This document shows, in pieces, positions 47,038 through 59,266 of a stretch of DNA of 64,000 nucleotides (position 1 is its first letter; the number at the start of each line of letters is the position of its first letter). The notes below the pieces were generated by a model. It did not search any database, was not told the origin of the DNA, and saw only the letters and a list, made by a program, of their open reading frames with translations. Origin of the DNA: Apiospora phragmitis (Eukaryota; Ascomycota; Sordariomycetes; Amphisphaeriales; Apiosporaceae); the NCBI GenBank assembly GCA_038363925.1, contig JAQQWL010000002.1, forward strand, positions 2,480,001-2,544,000, in the 5' to 3' direction. The position numbers and the translations under genes were made by a program.

Positions 47038-48234
47038 CCCCAACCAATAACACGCAACAAAATCTGTCCAATAGGCTAGGCATTTTTACGTTGCGGACTC
47101 GGGTCCTACTTTCGTGGCCCTTCGAGGGCATTTCGCTGTGCGAAGTCGAAGTCCAAAATGAGGAATCCATTCCCCCTTTGGCCGGGCAATGACCTTGTGT
47201 CGGTTTACGACTGCGAATCGTTACCCGGAAGTGGAAAATCCAACTTGCCGGATCAGGAACCCCTTTTGACAGCTTGGGGGGTGCAAGCTCGCGCAGGGCG
47301 GCCCGTACATTACTTGGCTTTCCTACGAAACGAACCGGACTCCCATGGGCCGGTAACCATGGCCAACAATTAGAGAGCAATTGACGCCGTGGAGAGCGTG
47401 GAATTGAGCGGATACGTGAGTGTACGTCATGGTGAAAGTTTTACCCGTTGAAAAATACCCCTTCATTGAGCATTTGTATTTCTCCCCAAGACGAGGACGA
47501 GTGGCATCTCACATTTTTAGCATATGAACCTGCTCGGTGGCCAGTTAGGTCATCGAAGTTTGGAACCCCGACATTTATATACATCTTCTTTGGCACTTTG
47601 GTAGTGGCGAGCCTATTCTTAATGGAACCGGAAAGCATCGGTCGACACTCGCGAATTGTTTCACTTTCTTCTAGATACCTCGCATATGCCTTCTGCATTT
47701 CGATGATACACGAGCATTATTAAACCTAGCGATGGAAATGATAAGGAGTTAAACTAGCCAAGGCGCCATGAACCGGCATGTACCCCTCACGTAACTTGCG
47801 TTCGCTGATCATCGGGACATTCAAGCCGGGTTTGCAGGGGTGATAAATGTACCCCGGTCTATATCATCGGCTTGTTGCGAGTCGCTTAGTCTCCGGGCAG
47901 TGACCAATATACTTTCTTTTCTGGAATCGCCGACCTACATAGTGCACATAGTCTCCCAGCCAAACACGTTATGGATCTCAAGTGAAGCCCCTAGTGTTGT
48001 GATGCAGCAAAAGCCGTGTGAACAAATCAAGCATCACTCGTGTCTCGTGATGGGGTAAGATGCCCTACGAAGTCCTGGAAAATGATATGTGAAGAACTAG
48101 AATCGCTAGAATGGGCATTTACTTATTCTTCAGGTGCGTAGGTGTGAGGTTGCAGTGCTGAGTAAACCCCTGTCATGTGATTCTGAAGATACTTGGATTC
48201 AAACAACACAACAGGTGTCTATCGTGTATGTAGA
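47038..48234. other. Convergent gap between regulator and phosphoesterase
   Basis: 1.2 kb of 3' flanks. Nothing recognised. Confidence 0.6.
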
Positions 48235-49620
48235 CTATTCCTGTGGCCTATATATTGGGACGGTCTTGCCGTCGTAGACGTTCCCACTGCTGTCGTACGG
48301 CGACTTCTCCCGGCGCGCGCCTCCAGGTCCTCCGCACCTGCGGCAGCACGCCCTTGCCGCCGGCCCCGACCAATTTCAGGTTGGGCGGCGGGACGGGGCG
48401 CCAGCTGCTGCTGCCGCTCGCCGCTGTCTCGTTGTGGAGGAAGCCGGCGTACGACAGCGAGTTGTCCAGCGTCGCGAGGTTCGGCGGGTCCCGGTTCGCG
48501 TGTTCGTGGCCCGTCGCGGCGGCGGCGAACTGGAATACGTTGGCGCCCGCGTCGTAGCGGCCCAGGGTCGGCAGGGCCCAGTTGTGCTGTGCCGTCGCGA
48601 GCAACGAGTAGTGCGTGTAGAAGGTGGCGTCCGCGGTGCCCTCGAGGCTCTGCGGCACGCCCGTGCCGAGCAGCAGCGAGACGATGCGGTTCGGGTTGTC
48701 GTAGGTGTCGGCCTCGTCGTACGTCAGCTGGATCACCGTGCGCTCTTTCCAGAGGGTATTGCTGCCGTCCTTGTCCTTGTTCTGGAGCAGCGGGAGCAGG
48801 AACTCGTGCGCCCACTTGGTCGCGTACGCCAGCGTCGTGTTGTGCCCGTCGTTCAGCATGTCCGGCGACATCATGACGAATTGCGGGACGGTGCCCGCCG
48901 CGAGGTCGCGCTTGAAGGCCTCGAAGGATCGCAGCCGGGCCAGGCGCGTGCCGTTCTTGTTGATGCTGTCGAAGGAGGCAAAGTGGCTAATCGGCGGGTT
49001 TCCCCGTTGACTGTCAGCCGCGTTACTCGACATATTGATTCGGTGTCACCACTCCAATGTGCATTATCGGGAACTTTTTGTTGTCGCGTAATAAACTTGT
49101 GACGCATGCGGAAAAACCTACTTGTGCTTCTTCACGTAATCCCATGTACCGTTCGCATCGAGACTGAAGTCGGCCAGGTAGCCAGGGCCCGGCATGTGCT
49201 CGAAGTAGCCGCCCCAGCTGATGCCTTGCGTGTCGAGGAGGTCCACGATGGTCGAGACATTGTCGGGCACGCGCACGCTCTCGTCGTGGTTCAGGCCGAA
49301 GTAGTCGCCGGCCACGGAGGCGAGGTAGTTCGGCTGGCTCGGGTGGGTGTTGGCATAGTAGCGGGTCTGCAGGATTCCGTAGCGCTTCAGGTCGGCGAGG
49401 TCGGGGTCCTTGATCACCTCTGCAAAGTCCTATATGGATGGATTGTTAGGAAAGATTAGAGGAGAGGAGAGGAACAGATTCAAGTGTTGCGAACCTGGTT
49501 CTCGAGCCAAATACTGATAAACCTATCGAAGACCCGCCCGGTGACGATGGCGCTATTGACGGGCGCTAGACCGAAGAGGAAGCCCACTAATAATAGGGAG
49601 CATAAGAAGTTGTTCGGCAT
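48235..49620 (-). CDS. Secreted phosphoesterase / acid phosphatase (PF04185 type), three exons, two frame breaks at the end
   Basis: Extracellular phosphatase resembling fungal phosphate-repressible acid phosphatases, expected to release phosphate from organic esters. Exons are 49620-49495, 49429-49122 and 49010-48235. The signal peptide is MPNNFLCSLLLVGFLFGLA. Domain motifs: FDRFISIWLENQDF (metal-binding start), YYANTHPSQPNYLASVAGD, WGGYFEHMPG, PQFVMMSPDMLNDGHNTT, TYDEADTYDNPNRIVSLLLG and FYTHYSLLATAQHNWALPTLG. In the last 80 coding bases two single G are missing (48332-48333 and 48309-48311); the intended end is EDLEARAG then EKSPYDSSGNVYDGKTVPIY, stopping at 48235-48237. Exon lengths sum to 1210, two short. 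About 403 residues. The start lies 832 bases from that of a Zn2Cys6 gene facing away. Confidence 0.92.
48309..48311 (-). other. Second frame break in the phosphoesterase
   Basis: The coding strand GCCGGGAGAAG needs a fourth G to read AG-EKSPYDSSG. Confidence 0.75.
48332..48333 (-). other. First frame break in the phosphoesterase
   Basis: The coding strand GTGCGGAGGACC needs one more base, most simply G, to read VREDLEARAG. Confidence 0.75.
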
Positions 49621-50452
49621 CGTCAAAGACACCGCTGGACAAGCATGGTCGGTCGCATTTGGTTCCGCAGTATATGCAACAAAGTAATCTAATAATAGGT
49701 TATGAGATGAGGCTCTTGGGTTTTCAGATGGGGAATTGCCACGATTCAACGCTCAGGGGGGATGACGCGAGCCATTTCTGTCTACGCGGCTCGCTATAGG
49801 CCAATATAACCACTGAGACAAGGCGTAAAGCTTATTGCCGAGCTGTGGCAGATAACGCTCATCAGGCTGTCTTCTTCACACTGATAGGTTACTTGCATCA
49901 GGAGTGCATACTACATGCTTACCTAAAGTAGGTATGAATGATCTGATTGATTGATCAATACCAATCCTTCTTTCTCCCCTTCCACAGCAGACCGTGTTAT
50001 AGGTGTCAGCCACCGTGTCCTCAAAGGTGGGAGGGATGCCTTGAAGTTGCAACAGCCAACAATACAGGCTCCCGTAGTCCTCGGCTCAACTTCTGCTTAA
50101 TCCGAGGAAGAGGAACCCTGAACACCCCAAGAGAATGAGTCACTCTGAAAATCGGTTTGGCATAAGTGTTGGGGGTCTGGTAGTATGGGTGTTAGTTGAA
50201 TCCTTCCATGCTGGGTTTGTCAGCTCGCGGGATTTTCGCACTTGCTCGGATTTCCGATATGTCCGAGCGTGAGATTCCCCTATTGCTCCGAATACCTTCA
50301 AAGTCAGCAAAGGTCCTCCCCCCTGGGTTCACAACCCATCCGTTCCGTTCCATTGTATACTTTGCTCAAGTAATCTTATCAATCTCTGATCTTTGGATTC
50401 ATTGCCTTGGCTAGCCTCGTTGCGCTGTTCTGGGTTGGCCACCGCAGTAACC
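49621..50452. other. Divergent promoter shared by phosphoesterase and regulator
   Basis: 832 bases between two genes transcribed away from each other. No TATA box stands out. Confidence 0.6.
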
Positions 50453-53400
50453 ATGGTGGACACAACAGACACCACGGCGGCAGCACCGGAAAAGCTCACC
50501 CATCCGCTCCACTTGGACGACGGACACCATGACGATCAACACGACGAGGGCTCACACACTCATGATGAATCAACTAGTCACCCGCCTCGGAAACGACAGC
50601 GGGTCCGTCTGTCGTGTCTAGAGTGCCGCCGCCGCAAGCTGTCTTGCTCAAGAGAACTTCCCTGCGATCGCTGTGTCAAATCTGGCACCCCCGAAAGATG
50701 TACTTAGTAAGTGGAACTTTTTGTGTGTTGCAATAGCCTTCGCTTCAATGCGTCAACTTTCTTGTGCTACCCGCTGGTCGGGTTTATATACCTTGCATAA
50801 ACGGCCTAGGCTTGTAGAGTTCCTCGGCCGAAGTCGCGCTTGCTCGGCGATATGTCCTTCCTCCTTTCACACCTCCTTCAGGGCCAAGAACGCCTTGTCA
50901 AGCTCCATGAGTCTGGCAATCCTGTCAACGTCGTTTTGGTGGCGCATGTTCTCGGTATACATCACTTATTAGTTGTTGCGTTTCTGTTACGAGAGTTTCT
51001 TTCTAGGCTTAGCCACTCTAGTGATCATGATTGATGTAGACTGACAGTCTGATATAGTGAGGCTCGCCCCCGTGGAGACGGTTCAGTATCTGGTAGAGCA
51101 TCCTCGGCTCTTCTATCGGACCATCATGGCCTTGTCTTGCACGCCGGTGATAGCTCTCATCCCCATCGGGACATTGAGCCGTCTGTCCTCCGAGACGCCG
51201 CCCGAGACCATGACAGGATAAAAAGGCTTGAACTCGAAGTATCCCAACTTCGGAGTGCCTTATCAAAGCAGACGTCGCTGGATGGCACGACTGTAGCCTC
51301 TCCATCGACGTTGCGAGAGGCGCTCAAAGAAAGCCCGGCTGCTCCAATCGAAGCGCCGCCTGGTTGTGCTAACGAACCCTCCGACGGCCTCGAATGCAGA
51401 TTTGTAAAGGGTAACCAGTTCAAAGCGCGTTACTTCGGCCCGCACAACTCCTGGTCCTCTTTCTATCAGCTCCGTAAGCATTTTCTATTGCTGTCTTGGC
51501 GACTCATCTCTTCAGGAATTCGGCGTAGTGGTCTGGTCGTTGAGACGGAAGGTCGTATACGGCTCAGGAGAGACTTGATCAAAAGCCCGAGTCCCGATGA
51601 CCCTAGGAAGGCCGCCGCTTCCCTTCCCTTAGCCCACTATGCTGTAGCCCCGGGCCAAGGCTAACACTATGTTCTCGCAGATGGATTAATGCCTTTCATG
51701 AGGGAGACAGCTAATCAGTGGCTAAGACCACTGAACATACAGAGTAAAGATCGAGTGAAGCGCAAAGAGGACCGCGAGAAACGGTTCTTGGAGCCGGATG
51801 CATCACTCGAGGCTCTGTTGCCCCCAAAGACGGAAGTCGACTTGCTCGTCAACAAATACCTGGATCATTTCGAGCAGCTTCATCGAATTCTCCATCTTCC
51901 CTCCTTTTGGCGCGAGTACAACAGTTTCTGGGATCCCACTACCCCAAGATACGCTGCATTCACTGCTCTGGTTCTCGCTATACTATCGATATCAAATTCT
52001 CTAGACGAACAAGCGGCTAAGTTTGTCGGGGTCAAGTCGAGTTCATACCAGACGGCCGAGAGGTGGATCAAGGCCTGCGATGTTTGGCTAGAGAAACAGA
52101 GCCAGAAACATCGCAAGCTCATCCACTATCAGATCATATGTCTCCTGCACGTCGCAAGGAGAATCAACGTTATCAAGAAAAAGAGACAGTGGGCATCCTC
52201 GGCTGCTTTGGTGGCCGACGGCATCTCGGTTGGCCTCCACCGTGACCCGGACTCCGTGTCGACCAAAATCACCCCCTTTTACAGCGAGATGAGGAGACGC
52301 CTATGGGCCACCATGATGGAGTTTGACATTCAAGCATCCTTTGAACAGGGTCTCCCCACGATGCTGAGTCAGTTGGACATTCAAGCAAGGGCGCCCCGGA
52401 ACATCGATGACGACGCCTTCGATGAAGACTCCGAGTCGCTCCCGGCATCTTGTCCCTCAGACAAGTACACTTTCGCCTCGTATCAGCACATCAGCCGACA
52501 AAGCTTGCAGCTACGTCTGGAACTTAGTCAAGTCCTGAGCGGACCTGCCCTGCACTGGGATTGGGAACAAGCTACCAAGTATCGCGACCTGGTCCTTCAA
52601 GAGATTGATTCGCTGCCTCCCTTGGACCAGTTATCGAAAGACACGGATGCCGTTTCTCAGCCCATTCTCGGATATACGCTGCTCCATCTACAACTACGAC
52701 AGTACCTAATTCCACTGCACCAACCGTTCCTGAAGCTTCGCCAGTTCAACTCGAAATACCAGGTGGCTGAGTATTTCTACTACAATGCAGCCCGAGACCT
52801 TGTTCTCATGCATGACCGTCTCTTTCAGCAAGGGATGAGGGCACTTTATTTCCTGCGAGATGATGCGTCGAATGCGGCCATGAACCTGGCCCACGTTTCG
52901 CTTCTTCAACCAAAAGGTTCGTGGTATTGCGCGGGAGACAGTCACAAGCCCCTGTCCTTTTTATCCATCTACATTCACCGCCGAACCCGTTTGCGAATCC
53001 TTTTGCTGATAATGAACCTAGCAGACTCGCTCGGGCTCATTCTCTCGAACTCGACTGAGACAATCCGGCTCATGGAGAAGTGCCTTGTCATGAAAGAAGA
53101 TCGAATACTTCGAGTTGGCAACAATGACCCTTGGGGCTATTCGTCCCTGTGTGCTGCGATAGGTTTATTGGAAACACACTTGGGCATCAAAACCTCGGAT
53201 GCGGCCAAGGCCTCATCGGCAGAACGATTCATCAGCCTTCACTACAAGCTTCTAGTTTACCAGTCGGTGGATGCCAGCCAGCCCCCAAGTGGTCCCGAGT
53301 CCTACAGCGGACCCAAGGTACAACGACGAGAACCGTCTCTCTCCATCCGAGTGTGCAAATGATACTAATTATTCCTTAAAATGTATAGCCAAACACTCCT

Positions 53401-53628
53401 TCCTCCATCTACGGGGCGTCCCCGTTGAGCTCCTCCCTGGGATTGCCCTCCGCTACAGTTGCGGCAACGCCTACCCTCCCGTCCGTGTCAATGCCATGGC
53501 TTATGCCCATAGCTGATACCAGCCAGTCGAGCCAACCGTTCGGCCTGAATCCGGACTATAACCTTGACCTACTTGGCACGAACTTGAACGACTTATGGGG
53601 TGTCGATTTCAATGAGAATTTCTTCTGA
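50453..53628 (+). CDS. Zn(II)2Cys6 transcription factor with fungal_trans domain, four exons, intact
   Basis: Nuclear regulator of about 848 residues. Exons are 50453-50706, 51058-51473, 51681-53317 and 53389-53628; phases agree. A His/Asp-rich N-terminus (LDDGHHDDQHDEGSHTHDES) precedes a basic run and the cluster RLSCLECRRRKLSCSRELPC, DRCVKSGTPERC (C-x2-C-x6-C-x5-C-x2-C-x8-C). A coiled segment (HDRIKRLELEVSQLRSALSK) follows; then YFGPHNSWSSFYQL joins HGLMPFMRETANQW across intron 2. The middle region shows LDHFEQLHRILHLPSFWREY, ADGISVGLHRDPDSVSTKIT, YSEMRRRLWATMMEFDIQAS and PRNIDDDAFDED. The end is Ser/Pro rich. An in-frame segment near 52915-53025 might be a retained intron, which would shorten the protein slightly. 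Target unknown; it shares its promoter region with the secreted phosphatase gene. Confidence 0.92.
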
Positions 53629-54342
53629 CGTGTGGCTACATGAGTAAAACATTGGTGGCTGTGCGGCAATATGTGTATCAAGAGAAACGCTTCTCCGTTG
53701 TACGTAAGGGGTTTTGTTGGAGTTAAAAAAAATCATATACCACTCGTCAAATATACTATTGACTGTATCATACGGTCTCACCTCAATGTCTTATCCTGTG
53801 TGCGGTCTTTATCTAACAGTCTTGTGAATACAAAGTTAGGGCAGCTTTTAGGGAAATATGGTGCAATGATGAAGAAGACACCTTCTAACAGGAGTAAAAG
53901 CAACTAAACTAGAAACCTTTTTGTGAGAAAGGAAAGATACACACGATCCCTACCAGCCCAAGGACCCCTAATCAACTGCAATTGAAATCCAACGCAGGGA
54001 AAAGTTTCTATTGCATTCATTACCCGACCAAGCTTGCTCACATTGTTGTTCGCCGTCTTGCTACCAGGACCAAGAAACCTTTCTGTCCCCGTGGCATTTG
54101 CTTGCCGCCTCTTGAGTCGCAAAGTTGCGTTTCAATTTAGGGGGCAGTATTCGGTCTGTTCTGGTGATCATCTAATTCTTCTTCAAGGCCATAAGAATGG
54201 TTGCCGTCGAGGGCGTGGGCGTCTGAACATGCTCGACGGACCTCCACGTATGTATGCCCAGAGGAGCTTTCAGCACTCTGTTTGGAAGAGCCCTCACTGG
54301 GTGTCAAACCCTGACCCTGAGACGCACCAGAGGATGCGGTGT
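53629..54342. other. Convergent gap
   Basis: 714 bases of 3' flanks, AT-rich around 53690-53900. No gene seen. Confidence 0.6.
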
Positions 54343-56626
54343 CTAGTTTGGCCTCTTCTGGCACCGTGCTACCAACGGTACGAGCCAGCAGGGGTGCTTG
54401 GGGTCCGATAAGTCGAGAGGTGCCAACAAATCGTCCGGCTGCGTAATAGGGATTGTCTCGTCGCAGCGACTCCAGTGTCCGTGGCCGAGTTCGTCTTGCG
54501 CCACTCTGTGGAGTTGAATTGCTGTGTCTCCTTCCCACTCAAGGTAGGCATACTTGTTATACCGGTCATATTTTTGCAGGAGGCCTAGGATGGGTGCGAT
54601 GATGAAGGATATGATGATAATGATAGCCCCAGCCGAGTATGTGAGCGCAAGACCAAGTATACTGAAAGAGGCGTGCTCTGCACTTCGGATCTTCTGTTAG
54701 AGTATGTTAGTCTTGTGTACTTAGTCATTGCCGTTGTTTAGCGATTCTACAATAGAAATTACCTGATTGCGGCAAAACTCCCAATCGTGCTCGTTCTCCG
54801 GCTTGACAGTACCAAACAGCCCAGACCCTTGGGCTGTATTGACGAAGGTGGCTTGGAACCCGGCCAGAACGATCTGCCACCACCTCTCAACATCGAGCTG
54901 CCATTGGTTTTCCTGAATACGCGACAACATTCCTTGCTGGAGAAAGGTTTGCGGCGCCAGTGATGTCGGGCCAAGTGTATCAATAACCCCCTTGAGGCTA
55001 GTGGCGATGGGCATTAAATTGAAGTATGTCCATATGAGCAGAGACCCTAGTTGAGTATTTGGTATTGGTCTTTCGGCATCCATGTCTTCGGCAGTCAGAT
55101 TGAAAAAGGGCGCTATAGAGCGCATCGATGGCGCCTTGCAGCTCACCGCATTGACCTTTAGTTGGATCGCGACAGTACTGGAACTGCTGGACACAGCCAA
55201 GGGGCGACGCAGCTTCTTCGGGGCGGTACAGCGCCTGATCAGGATTCGAAGCGCTTGAGAGAGTGGCGGTATTGACCGTGGCCTTGTACCAGTCATCATC
55301 TGTGCGCGAGAAGAGGTACACTCCATTCCCCGAAAGGAAAGCCAGCGATACGTCTCCGTCCCGTCTTATCAAATCTGGATCTGGCTTGAAATCGGACTCC
55401 CTGGGATTGAAGGACCCTTGGAACATCGAAAAACTCCGGTATCTTTTTTCAGATATTAGCTTGGACTCGATTTCTACACCAATGCATCCTCAGTACGGGA
55501 TCATACGTAAGTAAGAAATTGATGGTTTTAACAAGGCCTAGCTTGATGGGGCTATATTGGGTCTCAATATCTGGGACTAAGTGAGTGAAGTTGCGAGATT
55601 GTGTATCGTTTCTAGCGCTCAAGTGCGGTCCATAGTTGTAGGTGGTGAAGTTCTGATTCGACACAGTGATGGTTTCCGAGCGTCCTTCCGTGGCCAATGG
55701 AGCACACTGATAGAATTGCAGTATGTGTTAGTGTCTCGCAGCCCTCTCGTTCAGCGTATGTCATAATACCTGACTGGAAAAGGGGGTGTGACATTGGCTC
55801 ATAGGGAGGCAGTATTGGGAACCTAAACGTGGTTCTTGATGGTTTGGCTTCAAATACTAACCTGAAGTACATATCGAAATGTGAGTGAACTGTCTTCACC
55901 AAGGTTTAGTCCGAATACACGGTTGCTATCCAAGTGCCCTGTATCGAATCGGATATTGGAGTTGTCCCGTCGACAGATTCCAGACTTGAATGGACAAGAG
56001 GCGTTGTAGTCCATCGTGGCTGTTGGTATTGTGCGCGTAACAAACTTGGCGCACTCCAGGATCTGTCCCGAGCTTTGTTTCGAATAGCACTGTTGCGCGT
56101 AACTTGCCATGTTGTTGATGAAGGTGGAAGCATGGGACCTAGATAGGTTCACCTCGGTCATGTTCGTCGATACCAGCAAGTACGAGGCTCTGCAGCTGTC
56201 CCCCTTCAAAAGAACTTCGCCCGTTGTAGCAATTTTCGAAGAGAAACCGCCTGCCACCGTGAATGCGACGATGGACAAGAGTGCAAAGAGGGCTATGGGC
56301 AAGACTCGCAACCATGGCCGCTGGCCTCGCCAGGCCCATAGCAGGCGGAGGAACGATATGAGCCCAGACTCGGGCGAGGTTGCATTACGCAGCACAACCT
56401 GGCGCTGATGGTGGATCGTATCTCTGGGGTGCGGCGTCGAATAGCACTGATGGAACAGGATGGCGAAGATCCTCCAGAACCGAGAGGCAACGAATGGTAC
56501 AAACAGAGCGGTGAAAGCAATAAGGAGATTGCCTTGCTCCCGCGTCATCGTCAGGGATGCGCCCGCAGCAGGTCCCAGAGACCAGTTCGTCCAGACGCCC
56601 AGATAGACTTGCCCGCTAGAGTCCAT
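54343..56626 (-). CDS. Conserved fungal membrane protein of unknown function, four exons, one frame break
   Basis: I recognise the sequence style of a mould-specific family but know no function. Exons are 56626-55862, 55706-55507, 55442-54763 and 54693-54343; about 664 residues. It starts with VYLGVWTNWSLGPAAGASLT and one or two membrane segments (NLLIAFTALFVPFVASRFW), then a basic loop and a third segment (VLPIALFALLSIVAFTVAGG). A long outer domain with many N-glycosylation sites and paired cysteines follows (CYSKQSSGQILECAKF, CPFKSGICRRD, CVQQFQYCRDPTKGQC). A last helix is SILGLALTYSAGAIIIIISF, and the cytoplasmic tail holds YAYLEWEGDTAIQLHRVAQD and a DTIP-like DETIPITQPDD end. At 55103-55107 a run of five T on the coding strand appears one too long: ALF is followed by NLTAEDMDAERPIP in another frame; exon 3 is 680 bases, one over. 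Function cannot be given. Confidence 0.82.
55103..55107 (-). other. Frame break in the fungal membrane protein (one base too many)
   Basis: The coding strand CCCTTTTTCAATC; removing one T joins both conserved halves. Confidence 0.7.
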
Positions 56627-57439
56627 ACTGGAGATTTCCAGATAAGAAAGTTTGGAAAGAAATACCAAGCTGTCAGAGCAGCTTGCAACACAAGAACTGT
56701 GAAAGGCCAAGATCTGCTGCAGAGCGAATAAGGTCACACAGCATCAAAGAGCAAGAACACCGATATTGCTCAAACACGTTGCAATCGAAGGCAGGAAGAA
56801 CGCGAGTCTTACATGGATAACCGGGCACCTATAAATCCTCTATGCCCAAATTGTCTATCTGGACTATAAAGCAAGGCAATAGATTCCTGAGCTTTCCGGC
56901 CCCCACGTATGTATGTATGTATGTTTCAAAGCCCGTCGGGGGCGTACTCGAAATGCATGGTGCGCGACTCGCAAAGGGGCAGTGGGGAACACAAAAAGGA
57001 ATATATAAATACCGTGCATCAAAACTGCTTCGTAGCAGTAATTGGCCCAGGTGCGAGTTTTCTGCAGACGAATGGGGTAATGATTGTTCTTGGCCGGACG
57101 ATCTCGAGAACCGGGCGGCCCCCGGCGGCAAGGCTGGCATCCACCGGTGCGTCGCGCCGCAGGCCATATCTGCGGCTGCTGCCTACGAAATATCCGACCC
57201 TACACAACTTTCTATCGGCAGCTGAACCCATGCTATTTTTGGATTGGCGACCGATTGGCTGAGGGTAAAGCAGGAACGAGGTTGCGAGTATATCGACCTG
57301 TAGTCAGGTTTGGGGGCGAAGGGGCCGAAGGGGGCTAGTGGCGGTGGCTTATCCAGCATTCACCAAACTCTTGTCCTTTGCATAAAGCTATCTTAACAAA
57401 GGTAGCATAATAGCATGTGAACGCAACAGGCTTGCTTGC
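56627..57439. other. Intergenic, no gene recognised
   Basis: 813 bases; holds a GTAT repeat (56907-56924) and TATATAAATA at 57002 (+) with no gene behind it. Confidence 0.6.
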
Positions 57440-58149
57440 TCAGTATAGGTAAACCCCTCCATGCGTCCCATCAAATTTGCCTTCCTCCTCCAGCCTCCGC
57501 AGACACGCCTTGGCCCGCTGCACCATCTTCTTCCCATACTCTGGGCCCAGTGGTGGCATCGTGGCGGTCTGGTTCGCTTTGAGGAGCGGTATCTTCGTTA
57601 CTGTTGTCGGTTTGCAACAGCGGCCTGCCCGGTCGACGCTCCCGCCCCCGCTGCTCTGCAGTAGCTGCCGCCACACCTCCTCTCCTACCATCTCGATGAC
57701 CCCATCTTCGTAGGCGCCTCCGAACAAGACGGCCCGTGGCCGGAGCGCTTCGCCCGTGCCGTATAGTCTGCTGCCCAGGTGGCTGCTCGGTGTGGGGAGC
57801 GCCTCGCCGCGCAGGACACTGAGGATCTCGCGGCTGGCGTTCTCGGCGTCGAGGATGAAGTGGACTACTGAATGCGTGGCAAAGAGTACTACTGGTCTCA
57901 GTTCTTCTTCTGCGTGGTTATGGGTATGTGTGTGTGTGTGTGTGTGGCCCCTTTCCTCGTGGTTCTCCCATCGTTCAACTCTCTCGCCCCCTTCGCTCTG
58001 AAAAACGCATGATAACACACAAGAAAACGCACCGTCGTACTCTGGCTTGAGACTTTGAACCACCCCGGCGCCGATCTGTTCCGTCTTGCAGCAGACGATG
58101 ATGGGTATCGCCCCCGAGTCCTCTGCTGGTTATTCCTCCCTTCACACAT
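57440..58149 (-). CDS. Small fungal protein of unknown function, two exons, possible frame break near the start
   Basis: About 181 residues. Exons are 58149-58033 and 57867-57440; the splice gives SLKPEYD-VVHFILDAENASREI. Visible parts: AIPIIVCCKTEQIGAGVVQS (strand and glycine turn like the start of an NAD(P) or nucleotide fold), ILSVLRGEALPTP, RPRAVLFGGAYEDGVIEMVG, IPLLKANQTATMPPLGPEYG, KKMVQRAKACLRRLEEEGKF and DGTHGGVYLY. I recall similar uncharacterised mould proteins ending in PPLGPEYGK...VARV-type helices, but no assigned role. The reading from the ATG at 58149 needs one more base before AEDSGAIPII, most simply a third C at 58128-58129; an upstream exon is the alternative. The intron carries a CA/GT repeat. 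Confidence 0.7.
57926..57947. repeat. GT/CA microsatellite in intron
   Basis: About ten GT copies within the single intron of the small fungal gene. Confidence 0.9.
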
Positions 58150-58333
58150 GATCCCTAAACATGAACACAGCCCTTCCTTGTTGGTCTCTGTCTATGGTCC
58201 GGCTCTAGCGATAAAACAGAAATAGGTGCCTGTTTTGCCGGGTCCGTCGTTTTTTTCGGATACACATGGTCATACCATTTCTGCCTGAACGCAAAGCGGA
58301 GGGATATAGAAAGGAGTGGCTGGTTTTTATTGG

Positions 58334-58349
58334 GCAGCAGCAGCAGCAG
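58334..58349. repeat. CAG trinucleotide repeat
   Basis: Five copies of GCA/CAG, non-coding as far as I can tell. Confidence 0.8.
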
Positions 58350-58563
58350 TAGGAGGACAGGACGGGATCGTGAGGAGTAACGAGCGACCCTGTCGTACGG
58401 TTTAGCAGAGCTTGCTGCTGCACGTTTCGTGTAACCAGATGGAGAACTTGTCTCCGGTGGACAGCGCCAGCCAGCGTGCCGCACCCGATCAGCAACAGCC
58501 AACATCTCGAGAGAGAAAAAAAGGCTCAATAAGGTATAAGTCGGTATTTCTTCTTCCTGTTTG

Positions 58564-58575
58564 GGGGGGGGGGGG
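58564..58575. repeat. Run of twelve G
   Basis: Long G homopolymer; its true length is doubtful given the homopolymer problems elsewhere. Confidence 0.8.
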
Positions 58576-59266
58576 ACCATGTGACACATTTTGTTAATAA
58601 GAGGAGGAGGATACTAAAGCGCTGACTGCATTGAATGTGTCAGCGCTTATCTCAAGTCCGCGTCAATGAGGTCCGGCGCTGGCCAAGCACTGAGTGAGTG
58701 ATCCCATCTAGTCCTCCCAAAAGCAGCATTGTTGCCCTTTTCAGAACCAGAAAGATCATGTTAGGACCCGAAGGGCCATAGAAGCCGTGGATTCTGGCCG
58801 TAATAGGAATCCCGAGCACCTGGCGCGAAGTGACCCGACTTGGGGTTATGCTGACCTGGGGCCGGATTGGTAGGTGGAATTACGGCCCTACTGGCCAGTG
58901 AACAGCGGAAAACCCGTTTGGCGCAAGGATCTATCGGCACGAATGGATAAGGGTGTCAGCTTACAATAGAATGCACTGCCGATCCTTGGGCATCTTTCTA
59001 GCCAGGGCTATATATATGTAGTCACCGATCCCCTCCAAGAGTCTAACACGCGCTTTCAAGAACAAGCTGGAAGCCATTGATGCTAGATTTCTGATGGCAA
59101 GGTATGCCTATTTTCATATATCTCGTTATATTCCCTGAATACTATAAGCTTAGGGTCGTATCGTTCATAAATGAGGGAATCCGCCATGATAACACAATTT
59201 CCGTCTCTATATATCCAATATCATTATTGTTCTATCGCACATAACACACACACATAGTAGGATAGA

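Larger units (their letters stand above)
58150..59266. other. Intergenic with simple repeats
   Basis: 1.1 kb between the small fungal gene and the MFS gene, both on the minus strand. Holds a CAG repeat (58334-58349) and a G12 run (58564-58575). No gene recognised. Confidence 0.6.

Noticed and set aside
48193..49102. Open frames of 220-230 codons on the plus strand across the phosphoesterase
   Set aside because: Arg/Ser-rich shadows opposite a clear PF04185-type protein.
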